Shown: piece by piece, positions 1-9,595 of the stretch
How positions within the stretch are numbered: position 1 is the first letter of the stretch
Layout of the letters: each line of letters begins with the position of its first letter
Source of the DNA: Hyperoodon ampullatus
Lineage: Eukaryota; Chordata; Mammalia; Artiodactyla; Ziphiidae
Assembly: GCA_949752795.1 (NCBI GenBank)
Contig: OX457056.1
Coordinates: forward strand, 179,142,428-179,206,427
Length of the DNA stretch: 64,000 nt
Direction of reading: 5' to 3'
The notes under the pieces: generated by a model
The model's input: only the letters and a program-made list of their open reading frames with translations
Databases searched by the model: none
What the model was told of the DNA's origin: nothing
Made by a program: the position numbers and the translations under genes

Positions 1-2446
1 GCTTTGGGTAGTAGAGTCATTTTCACAATGTTGCTTCTTCCAATCCAAGAATATGGTATATCTCTCCATCTGTTGGTATCATCTTTAATTTCTTTCATCA
101 GTGTCTTATAATTTTCTGCATACAGGTCTTTTGTCTCCTTAGGTAGGTTTATTCCTAGATATTTTATTCTTTTTGTTGCAATGGTAAATGGGACTGTTTT
201 CTTGATTTCACTTTCAGATTTTTCATCATTAGTGTATAGGAATGCAAGAGATTTCTGTGCATTAATTTTTTATCTGCTACTTTACCAAAGTCATTGATTA
301 GCTCTAGTAGTTTTCTGGTGGCATCTTTAGGATTCTCGATGTATATTATCATGTCATCTGCAAACAGTGACAGCTTTACTACTTCTTTTCCGATTTGGAT
401 TCCTTTTGTTTCCTTTTCCTCTCTGATTGCTGTGGCTAAAACTTCCAAAACTAGGTTGAATAAGAGTGGTGAGAGTGGGCAACCCTGTCTTGCTCCTGAT
501 CTTAGTGGAAATGCTTTCATTTTTTCACCATTGAGGATGATGCTGGCTGTCGGTTTGTCATTTTTGGCCTTTATTATGTTGAGGTAAGTTCCCTCTATGA
601 CTACTTTTTGCAGGGTTTTTATCATAAATGGGTGTTGAGTTTTGTCAAAAGCTTTCTCTGCATCTATTGAGATGATCATATGGTTTTTCTCCTTCAATTT
701 GTTAATATGGTGTATCACATTGATTGATTTGCGTATATTGAAGAATCCTTGCATTCCTAGAATAAACCCCACTTGATCATGCTGTATGATCCTTTTAATG
801 TGCTGTTGGATTCTGTTTGCTACTATTTTGATGAGGATTTTTGCATTTATGTTCATCAGTGATATTGGCCTGTCGTTTTCTTTTTTTGTGACATCTTTGT
901 CTGGTTTTGGTATCAGGGTGATGTTGGCCTCGTAGAATGAGTTTGGGAGTGTTCCTCCCTCTGCTATATTTTGGAGGAGTTTAAGAAGGATAGGTGTTAT
1001 CTCTTCTCTAAATGTTTGATAGAATTTGCCTGTGAAGCCATCTGTTCCTGGACTTTTGTTTATTGGAAGATTTTTAATCACAGTTTCAATTTCAGTGCTT
1101 GTGACTGGTCTGTTCGTATTTTCTATTTCTTCCTGATTCAGTCTTGGCAGGTTGTGCACTTCTAAGAATTTGTTCATTTCTTCAAGGTTGTGCATTTTAT
1201 TGGCATAGAGTTGCTTGTAGTAATCTCTCATGATCTTTTGTATTTCTGCAGTGTCAGTTGTTGCTTCTCCTTTTTCATTTCTAATTGTATTGATTTGAGT
1301 CTTCTCCCTTTTTTTCTTGATGAGTCTGGCTAATGGTTTATCAATTTAGTTTATCTTCTCAAAGAACCAGCTTTTGGTTTTATTGATCTTTGCTATCATT
1401 TCCTTCATTTCTTTTTCATTTATTTCTGATCTGATTTTTATGATTTCTTTCCTTCTGCTAACTTTGGGGGGTTTTGTGCTTCTTTCTCTAATGGCTTTAG
1501 GTGCAAGGTCAGGTTGTTTACTCGAGAAGTTTCCTGTTTCTTAAGGTGGGATTGTATTGCTATATTCTTCCCTCTTAGAACTGCTTTTGCTGCATCCCAT
1601 AGGTTTTGGATCGTCGTGTCTCCATTGTCATTTGTTTCTAGGTATTTTTTGATTTCCCCTTTGATTTCTTCAGTGATCACTTCATTATTAAGTAGTGTAT
1701 TGTTTAGCCTCCATGTGTTTGTATTTTTTATAGATCTTTTTCTGTAATTGATATCTAGGTGGTGGTCGGAAAAGATACTGGATACAATTTCAATTTTCTT
1801 AAATTTACCAAGGCTTTATTTGTGACCCAAGATATGATCTATCCTGGAGAATGTCCCATGAGCACTTGAGAAAAATGTGTATTGTGTTGTTTTTGGATGG
1901 AATGTCCTATAAATATCAATTAAGTCCATCTTGTTTAATGTATCATTTAAAGCTTGTGTTTCCCTATTTATTTTCATTTTGGATGATCTGTCCATTGGTG
2001 AATGTGGGGTGTTAAAGTCCCCTATTATGAATATGTTCCTGTCAATTTCCCCTTTTATGGCTGCTAGTATTTGCCTTATGTATTGAGGTGCTCCTATGTT
2101 GGGTGCATAAATATTTACAATTGTTTTATCTTCTTCTTGGATCGATCCCTTGATCATTATGTAGTGTCCTTCTTTGTCTCTTCTAAGTCTTTATTTTAAA
2201 CTCTATTTTGTCTGATATGAGAATTGCTACTCCAGCTTTCTTTTGGTTTTTATTTGCATGGAATATCTTTTTCCATCCCCTTACTTTCAGTCTGTATGTG
2301 TCTCTAGGTCTGAAGTGGGTCTCTTGTAGACAGCATATATATGGGTCTTGTTTTTGTATACATTCAGCCAATGTGTGTCTTTTGGTGGGAGCATTTAGTC
2401 CATTTACATTTAAGGTAATTATCGATATGTATGTTCCTATTCCCAT
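1..2446 (-). pseudogene. L1-A ORF2 remnant (endonuclease-reverse transcriptase), partial
   Basis: ORF2 begins at 2446 with MGIGTYISIITLNVNGLNAP, the usual L1 endonuclease start, 59 bases after ORF1. Open pieces lie at 2446-2183 and 2157-1816 (endonuclease, with QETHF and GDFNTPHSP motifs), 1680-1438 (linker) and 1231-164 (reverse transcriptase, with [21 protein letters not shown] and FADDMIIYI). Frameshifts and stops separate them. The endonuclease S-D-H triplet is still readable near 1770 in a different frame. The reverse-transcriptase FADD catalytic motif is intact. The copy leaves the window at about residue 800 of the roughly 1270 expected. Function is lost because no frame spans the gene. 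Confidence 0.93.
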
Positions 2447-2504
2447 TTTCTTAATTGTTTTGGGTTCGTTATTGTAGGTCTTTTCCTTCTCTTGTGTTTC
2501 TTGC

Positions 2505-3502
2505 CTAGAGAAGTTCCTTTAGCATTTGTTGTAAAGCTGGTTTGGTGGTGCTGAACTCTCTCAGCTTTTGCTTGTCTGTAAACGTTTTAATTTCTCCATC
2601 AAATCTGAATGAGATCCTTGCTGGGTAGAGTAATCTTGGTGGCAGTTTTTCTCCTTCATCATTTTAAATATGTCCTGCCAGTTCCTTGTGGCTTGCAGAG
2701 TTTCTGCTGAAAGTTCAGCTGTTAACCTTATGGGGATTCCCTTGGGTGTTATTTTTTGTTTTTCCCTGATGCTTTTAATATGTTTTCTTTGTATTTAATT
2801 TTTGACAGTTTGATTAATATGTGTCTTGGTGTGTTTCTCTTTGGATTTATCCTGTATGGGACTCTCAGTGCTTCCTGGACTTCATTAACTATTTCCTTTC
2901 CCATATTAGGGAAGTTTTCAACTGTAATCTCTTCAAGTATTTTCTCAGTCCCTTTCTTTTTTCTCTTCTTCTTGTGGAACCCCTATAATTCGAATGTTGG
3001 TGTGTTTAATGTTGTCCCAGAGGTCTCTGAGACTGTCCTCAGTTCTTTTCATTCTTTTTTCTTTACTCTGCTCTGCAGTAGTTATTTCCACTAATTTATC
3101 TTCCACATCACTTATCCGTTCTGCCTCAGTTATTCTGCTATTGATCCCATCTAGAGTATTTTTAATTTCATTTATTGTGTTGTTCATCATTGCTTGTTTC
3201 TTCTTTAGTTCTTCTAGGTCCTTGTTAAATGTTTCTTGCATTTTGTCTATTCTATTTCCAAGATTTTGGATCATCTTTACTATCAATATTCTGAATTCTT
3301 TTTCAGGTAGACTGCCTATTTCCTCTTCATTTGTTAGGTTTGGTGGGTTTTTTTTTTTTAATTAGTTTCTGCTTTATAACAAAGTGAATCAGTCATACAT
3401 ATACATCTGTTCCCATATCCCTTCCCTCATGCATCTCCCTCCCTCCCATGGTGGGTTTTTATCTTGTTCCTTCACCTGCTGTGTGTTTTTGTGTCTTCTC
3501 AT
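2505..3502 (-). pseudogene. L1-A ORF1 remnant (RNA-binding chaperone)
   Basis: The start codon at 3502-3500 opens MRRHKNTQQVKEQDKNPP, matching the intact ORF1 of L1-B. The stop lies at 2507-2505. Most of the coiled coil is open at 3286-2945 (MIVKMIQNLGNRIDKMQE onward). The gene is broken in two ways: a roughly 96 bp L1 3'-end insertion at 3353-3448, and frameshifts in the RRM and C-terminal part, for example a missing triplet and an altered run around 2960-2975. The normal product would trimerise through the coiled coil and coat L1 RNA. Length apart from the insertion is about 300 codons, normal for the intact copy in this window. Confidence 0.9.
3353..3448 (-). mobile_element. Tiny 5'-truncated L1 3' end nested in L1-A ORF1
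   Basis: A T-run followed by the antisense of an L1 3' UTR end (AATTAGTTTCTGCTTTATAA) interrupts L1-A ORF1. The same position in L1-B (about 20424) reads straight through without it. The flanks TGGTGGGTTTTT at 3341-3352 and 3449-3460 are a perfect 12 bp target-site duplication. Only about 90 bases of L1 3' UTR plus the tail were inserted. The tail end matches the short 3' UTR form also seen in L1-C and L1-D. Confidence 0.9.
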
Positions 3503-5447
3503 TTTTCTTATCTTACTGTTTTTGGGGTCTCCTTTTTGCAGGCTGCAGGTTCGTAGTTCCCGTTGTTTTTGGTGTCTGTCCCCAGTGGCTAAAATTGGTT
3601 CAGTGGGTTGTGTAGACTTCCTGGTGGAGGGGACTAGTGCCTGTTTTCTGGTGGATGAGGCTGGATCTTGTCTTTCTGGTAGGCAGGTCCACATCTGGTC
3701 GTGTGTTTGGGGGTGTCTGTGGACGTATCATGATTTTAGGCAGCCTCTCTGTTAATGGGTGGGTTGTGATCCTGTCTTGCTAGTTGTTTGGCATAGGGTG
3801 TCCAGCATTGTAGCTTGCTAGTCGTTTAGTGAAGCTGGGTGTTGATGTTGAGATGGAGATCTCTGGGAGATTTTCGCCATTTGATATTACGTGGAACTGG
3901 GAGTTCTCTTGTGGACCAGTGTCCTGAAGTTGGCTCGCCCACCTCAGAGGTACAGCCCTGACTCCTGGCTAGAGCACCAAGGGCCTTTCATCCACATGCC
4001 TCAGAATAAAAGGGAGGAAAAGTAGAAAGAAAGAGAGAAAGAAAGAGGATAAAATAAAATAAAGTAAGATAAAATAAAATAAAGTTATTAAAATAATTAT
4101 TGAGAAAAAAAAAAAAAAAGGACGGATAGAACCCTAGGACAAATGGTGGACTCAAAGCTATACAGACAAAATCTCACACAGAAGCATACACATACACACT
4201 CACAAAAAGAGGAATAGGGGAAAAAATCATAAATCTTGCTCTCAAAGTCCACCTCCTCAATTTGGGATGATTCATTTTCTATTCAGGTATTCCAAAGGTG
4301 CGGGGTACATCAAGTTGATTGTGGAGCTTTATTCTGCTGCTTCTGAGGCTGCTGGGAGAGATTGCCCTTTCTCTTCTTTGTTCTCACAGCTCCCAGGGCT
4401 CAGCTTTGGATTTGGCCCCGCCTCTGCATGTAGGTCGCCAGAGGGTGTCTGTTCTTTGCTCAGACAGGACGGGGTTAAAGGAGCAGCTGCTTTGGGGACT
4501 CTGGCTCACTCAGGCTGGGGGGAGGGAGGGGTATGAATGCAGGGCGAGCCTGCGGCAGCAGAGGCCAGCGTGAAGTTGCACCAGACTGCGGCGCGCCATG
4601 CGTTCTCCCGGGGAAGTTGTCCCTGGATCCCGGGACCCTGGCAGTAGCGGGCTGCACAGTCTCCCCGGAAGGGGGGTGTGGATAGTGACCTATGCTCGCA
4701 CACAGGCTTCTTGGTGGCGGCAGCAGCAACCTTAGCGTCTCATGCACGTCTCTGGGGTTCACGCTGTTAGCCGTGGCTCGTGCCCGTCTCTGGAGCTCCT
4801 TTAAGCACTCTTAATCCCCTCTCCTCTCGCACCAGGAAACAAAGAGGGAAGAAAAAGTCTCTTGCCTCTCTGGCAGGTCCAGACTTTTCCCTGGACTGCC
4901 TCATGGCTAGCCGTGGCACACTAACCCCCTGCAGGCTGTGTTCACGCTGCCAACCCCAGTCCTCTCCCTGCACTCCGACCAAAGCCCAAGCCTCAGCTCG
5001 CAGCACCGCCTGCCCCAGCGGGTGAGCAGAGAAGCCTCTCGGGCTGGTGAGTGCTGGTCGGCACCGATCCTCTGTGCGGGAATCTCTCTGCTTTGCCCTC
5101 CGCACCCCTGTTGCTGTGCTCTCCTCCGTGGCTCCGAAGCTTCCCCCCTCCATCACCCGCAGTCTCCGCTCGTGAAGGGGCTTCCTAGTGTGTGGAAACC
5201 TTTCCTCCTTCACAGCTCCCTCCCACTGGTGCAGGTCCTGTCCCTATTCTTTTGTCTCTGTTTATTCTTTTTTCTTTTGCTCTACCCAGGTACGTGGGGA
5301 GTTTCTTGCCTTTTGGGAGGTCTGAGGTCATCTGCCAGCCTTCAGTGGTGTTCGGTAGGAGTTGTTTCTCATGTAGATGTATTTCTGATGTATCTGTGGG
5401 GAGGAAGGTGATCTCCGCGTCTTCCTCTTCCGCCATCTTCCCCCTCT
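3503..5447 (-). promoter_or_regulatory. L1-A 5' UTR with internal promoter
   Basis: This is about 1.9 kb of non-coding L1 leader. The outer part (about 4380-5447) is GC-rich and CpG-dense, unlike the AT-rich flank. The first transcribed bases hold the AAGATGGC core (antisense GCCATCTT at 5432-5439), the same motif as the YY1 site at the start of human L1; its role here is inferred. Inside, 4010-4260 carries an A-rich (sense T-rich) tract and about 250 bp absent from L1-C. ORFs seen here are chance readings of CpG-rich DNA. Confidence 0.8.
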
Positions 5448-5499
5448 CCTACCATGATGTTTTATAAGTCCTTATTTACTAATTTCTTTTTCACTCCTA

Positions 5500-5605
5500 T
5501 AAGCTCCAAGTGGCAAGAAAAATATCATAGTAATAATTATATCATGAATGCTTAGTAATGGCCTAGCACAGAGTTTGAAATAAATACAGCTTAAATAAAT
5601 GAAAT
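5500..5605 (+). repeat. L2/MIR-type 3' end
   Basis: The order 'ataagctccaagtggcaag', then 'tggcctagcacagagtttg', then 'aataaatacagcttaaataaatgaa' follows the conserved 3' end shared by L2 and MIR (gain of 'gctccaxgagggcag', 'gcctggcacag', 'aataaatxxxtgaatgaa'). It is too diverged to tell L2 from MIR. L1-A inserted just to its left. Confidence 0.5.
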
Positions 5606-6001
5606 TTGTAAAAGCACCGTATTTGAATTATATGTTTTAGCAAAAGTGCAAAAATAGGTGAGTTTACAGATGTAAAATTTTAATAATAATGTTAAATAAG
5701 GAAAATGTCATGCATTGGGAATTTAGAACAAAAAATAAATAAGTTTTTTTAAAATAATGAATACTAAAAGGTTAAAATGGATTAGAAGACAACAATATTG
5801 TTTTGAAAAATAAACATACAACAAAACAAATAAAAAAGGAAAAAAACATGTACAAATAAAGAGAGAAAGAGGAAAGGAGATGTAACAGGAATTCAGAAGA
5901 GATGTTTAACTTATAATAACATACAACAAATAGCATATATTGATTTATCTGAAATTTTATGTAGCAGATATTTCTCATAGAATATTAAAAATTCAAATTA
6001 C
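5606..6001. other. AT-rich sequence without recognised features
   Basis: Very AT-rich DNA with many stops in all frames. I see no repeat family, gene or motif I can name. Confidence 0.6.
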
Positions 6002-6014
6002 AAAAGTCATTACA

Positions 6015-6229
6015 GGGCCTCCCTGGTGGCGCAGTGGTTGAGAGTCCGCCTGCCGATGCAGGGGATACGGGTTCGTGCCCCGGTCTGGGAGGATCCCATA
6101 TGCCGCGGAGCGGCTGGGCCCGTGAGCCATGGCTGCTGAGCCTGCGCATCCGGAGCCTGTGCTCCGCAACGGGAGAGGCCACAACAGTGAGAGGCCCGCA
6201 TACCACAAAAAAAAAAAAAAAAAAAAAAA
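6015..6229 (+). mobile_element. Cetacean tRNA-derived SINE copy 1
   Basis: This is a full-length SINE: a tRNA-related head with an A-box-like TGGCGCAGTGG and a B-box-like GGGTTCGTGCC (internal RNA polymerase III promoter), a GC-rich body, and an A-tail of about 28 bases. A 13 bp duplication, AAAAGTCATTACA, flanks it at 6002-6014 and 6230-6242. The very low divergence from the other copies, and the CpGs still present, point to a young insertion. The family is the tRNA-Glu-related CHR-type group of whales. Open frames here are reads through the SINE and are not genes. Confidence 0.95.
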
Positions 6230-6389
6230 AAAAGTCATTACAAAATGAAGTCGAAAAACTGAATAAATACATAATATGAAAAGTAGCTCATAAATTTGTT
6301 AAAAAGTGACCCAAGTGAAGCCTCAGGTCTTGCTGATTATTAAAGTTAGTTTTTATAAATATTCAGCAGCAGAAAATGTCTACACAAAG

Positions 6390-6835
6390 AAAATGATCTA
6401 AAACCCAGAAGAAATGAAGCAAAATTTATAAGGGAAATATGACTCTGATATCAAAAAATACCAGGATAATAAAAACATACAACTATAAATCAATGAATAT
6501 AGTTTTGGAAATCCTCAATTCTTTCTTAATGGAAGTTAGTGGCTCACTAAAACATGACCAAATAAGGATTACTCTTTTAAATGCAAATATTAAGAACTTT
6601 ACTGTAACAAAACATCAAATCAATTGGCCAAATCAAAAAAGAAAGCAAAATAAAATTCATCTCAATAGAAACCAAAAAGCCTTGTTAAAATACAAAATTC
6701 TTTCTAATAAGTGGTATATACTAAGAACCAATATTCAAGATGATAAGTGTGAAAATAATAAAAGTGATTCCATAAATATTAAGAATCAAATGAAGACAAT
6801 TCCTGCCATCAACGTTCTTTTAATACTCTCTGGAT
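6390..6835 (+). repeat. Probable ancient L1 (ORF2) fragment
   Basis: Scattered matches to the reverse-transcriptase region of old mammalian L1s can be followed in order: 'tatgactctgatatcaaaaa', 'gaaatcctcaa', 'aaacatgaccaaataaggatt' and 'aaatgcaaat'. A 132-codon open frame at 6439-6837 is lysine- and asparagine-rich, as expected of A-rich L1 debris, and has no protein family of its own. Divergence is high. Confidence 0.4.
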
Positions 6836-6942
6836 AATCAAATCACTTATGTAACAACAGCAACAAAAATAATAATATTGTTATCAAGAATCATTTCTTG
6901 AATTTCCACTAATTTCCAGTTTTAGTTCTTATGTCTATTAAG

Positions 6943-7660
6943 ATTACTCAGCCTGGGCTTCCCTGGTGGCGCAGTGGTTGAGAGTCCGCCTGCCGATGCA
7001 GGGGACACGGGTTCGTGCCCCGGTCTGGGAGGATCCCACATGCCGCGGAGCGGCTGGGCCCGTGAGCCATGGCCACTGAGCCTGTGCTCCGGAGCCTGTG
7101 CTCCGCAAGGGGAGAGGCCACAACAGTGAGAGGCCCGCCTAACCGCAAAAAAAAAAAAAAAAAAGATTACTCAGCCATAAAAAGAAACGAAATTGCGTTA
7201 TTTGTAGTGAGGTGGATGGACCTAAAGTCTGTCATACAGAGTGAAGTCAGAAAGAGAAAAACAAATACCGTATGCTAACACATATATATGGAATCTTAAA
7301 AAAAAAAAAAGGTTCTGAAAAACCTAGGGGTAGGACAGGAATAAAGACAGAGATGTAGAGAATGGACTTGAGGATACGGGGAGGGGGAAGGGTAAGCTGG
7401 GATGAAGTGAGAGAGTGGCACGGACATATATACACTACCAAATGTAAAATAGCTAGTAGGAAGCAGCCGCATAGCACAGGGAGATCAGCTCAGTGCTTTG
7501 TGACCACCTAGAGGGGTGGGATAGGGAGGGTGGAAGGGAGACGCAAGAGGGAGGAGACATGGGGGTATATGTATACGAAGAGCTGATTCACTTTGTTATA
7601 CAGCAGAAACTAACACACCATTGTAAAGCGATTATACTCCAATAAAGATGTTAAAAAAAA
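6943..7660 (+). mobile_element. L1-F, 5'-truncated L1 3' end split by a SINE
   Basis: The copy starts in the last codons of ORF2 ('attactcagccataaaaaga', then a WMDLKSVIQSEV-like peptide at about 7200-7260) and runs through the 3' UTR to an AATAAA at 7641-7646 and an A-tail ending near 7663. It is only about 500 bp of L1. The 3' UTR has the long ending ('cattgtaaagcgattatactcc'), as does L1-B. SINE copy 2 (6954-7162) sits at its extreme 5' end. A possible duplication is ATTAAGATT near 6938 and 7690, but it is weak. Confidence 0.85.
6954..7162 (+). mobile_element. Cetacean tRNA-derived SINE copy 2
   Basis: Same family as copy 1, with A box, B box and a short A-tail. The middle differs: the phrase 'gtgctccggagcctgtgctcc' shows a small internal change. 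The duplication AAGATTACTCAGCC lies at 6940-6953 and 7163-7176 and spans the junction between flank and L1-F, so the SINE landed after L1-F. Confidence 0.95.
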
Positions 7661-7859
7661 AAAAAGAAATTTAAACCCTTCAAAAAAAATTAAGATTCCT
7701 TGTATCTCTGAGGTTTGTAGATGAAAAAGAAATGCTACGACTTGTCCAGGGCCTGGCAATCCTGGCTTCCAACTCTGACCTTATAGGGAACAGGTTCTAG
7801 GACTTTTAGCAAAGGTAATGAGCACAAAAAACCAAACAATTTGTAATAGAAACAGAAAC

Positions 7860-8410
7860 TAGTAAATATTATAAGCAAAGACATGAAAAAAAAGTTCATC
7901 TTTGCCAGTAATCAAAGAAATGCTCATTAAGGCAACCAGTTCTTTTTTCATTTATGCAACTGGCAAAATATGAATAAGGTAAATATCTGATCCTAGGAAG
8001 CGTAAGAAAAGTGTTTTGTATAATGAAGGTGACAGTGAAAATGAGAAAAGAAAACATCAAGGAATAAAAATGACAATATTGTGTTAGGAAGCATAGTTTT
8101 TTAGTTCTTGACAGGATTAAATAAATTGTCCACTATTTGGGGAAAATTATTACATTAAATAGACTCCCACATATGTAGTACTCATACTAGTGGAAGATAG
8201 GAAAGCAATGTAGTGTTTCTGTAATAGTGGAACGGTTGAGTAAGTCACAGTTGATTCACTAAATTGACAGTTACATACAACTGTTAAAATTATGTTTTCA
8301 AAAACCATATAGCAACTATGATATACATTAATTTTAACTGAAAAAAAGGTAAAAAATATAATGAATACTTTGATATGACAAAGATACTTGCACATGAAAC
8401 CTACCATGAC
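7860..8410 (+). repeat. Probable ancient L1 or HAL1 3' part
   Basis: Ordered weak matches to old L1/HAL1 3' regions: 'agacatgaaaaaaaagttca', 'gtaatcaaagaaatgctcat', 'aacggttgagtaag', then the 'aactgttaaaattatgtttt' and 'ttttaactgaaaaaaaggta' block typical of the end of such elements. Too diverged for a subfamily. Confidence 0.4.
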
Positions 8411-9590
8411 AATGGGTATAAAACAATTAACCAGTGAAGCCCTTGAGCGGTGGCTTTTGGAGAGTCATTCAACGGTAGAATGCAAAAGACCCCAGTGTTC
8501 TGCACAGTGGGGATGTGTTTTCATATAAGCCTCTCTCTACTAATGTTACTGTAAAGCACTACTTTTATTCCAAAGCTTCAGCAGAATGCTGATGATGCCA
8601 GAGACCACACAGAGATAATGCTCTCAGTTTAAGGAGACAGAGTTGCTGTTTCATCCAGCCATTAACAGATGAGCAAGACACCAGCAAGTTATACTGCATG
8701 TGGTAGGAGAGCCAAGTATTGTGGGCATGTCTAGAAAACAAAAAGGCTGAAGTTTGAGCAAAGATTAAGAACTGAAGGATAAAGACTAGAAAAAATATAA
8801 AGCAGCAACTCATAAAGGTTTATTTTCTTGATAGACGTGTGATACTCATTATATGCTGATCAGGAATGTTCACCTAGAAACATGAAAAAATTTCTAATTT
8901 AAATAATTTCATTATTTATTGGACTTTAAGAAAGGATTTGTTAAATTTGGAGAATGATGTCGCTTATAAAAATCTTTGATTTCTTAGATGTAAAACATGA
9001 ATTTTCAATTCAAAAATAATGTTTAACATAAGCAAATAAAGAACTTTACACTTACAAAACAAAAAACAAACTTGAAGCAAAGCTGAGCAGTTCAGTGAAA
9101 AAAAATTCCAACACACGGCCCCAAAGGACATCTCCATTACATAGAAGAAGATGAATCCAGATGAAACAGTATTTTTCATTAGTTACTCTGATTAGGAGTT
9201 AACACCTGTTTCGTAGTGAAGATGAAGCTGGTACCTGAGGATTGTACCTATAAGTAGATACAAGTGAGATGCATCTCTGGAGAGTAAATTTCCTGAGTGA
9301 AAGGATTTGTTGTGTTTTGGATGGAGGTGATTTGAATTGTACAGACAGGGGAGAACGGTTGCATGTGTGTGCATATGCGTGTGTGCACATGAACACATGT
9401 CTTCTTTTTAAGCATAGAATGCAGAAGACCAAGATGTGGGTTTGAAGAAGAATAAGCCTCTGCTTGAGCAGATGGGAGATTAGAACCACTATGTTTTGGC
9501 ATATATGAAGGGTCATATATGGTGTTTTTCACCACATTTGGAAAAATTGGGGCATATTGATTTCAAAGGTTCGGAATGTAAATATCCCAA
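8411..9590. other. Unassigned sequence
   Basis: Single-copy-looking AT-rich DNA. A short TG-rich patch lies at 9360-9400. All open frames are below about 105 codons and overlap in several frames, so I call no gene. Confidence 0.5.
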
Positions 9591-9595
9591 CATAC

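Larger units (their letters stand above)
1..5447 (-). mobile_element. L1-A, near full-length LINE-1, 3' end beyond the window
   Basis: This non-LTR retrotransposon is read right to left. It holds a CpG-rich 5' UTR (5447-3503), ORF1 (3502-2505), a short spacer, ORF2 starting at 2446, and ORF2 continuing out of the window at base 1. Translations match L1 ORF1p (coiled coil, RRM and C-terminal domain) and ORF2p (endonuclease and reverse transcriptase). The 5' end is placed at about 5447, because the sense strand there begins with a G-run followed by AAGATGGCGGAAG, which also opens L1-C. The flank beyond 5447 is AT-rich and looks like an old L2/MIR tail. Both ORFs are broken, so the copy is inactive. 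The target-site duplication cannot be checked because the 3' end is missing. Confidence 0.95.

Noticed and set aside
6015..6100. tRNA gene
   Set aside because: The A- and B-box motifs belong to the SINE head; no complete cloverleaf with a matching acceptor stem is present.
5985..6279. Overlapping 60-95 codon frames in the SINE
   Set aside because: They are chance reads of a GC-rich SINE in several frames and recur at every SINE copy (7.0, 15.5, 25.9, 32.8, 40.7 and 51.6 kb).
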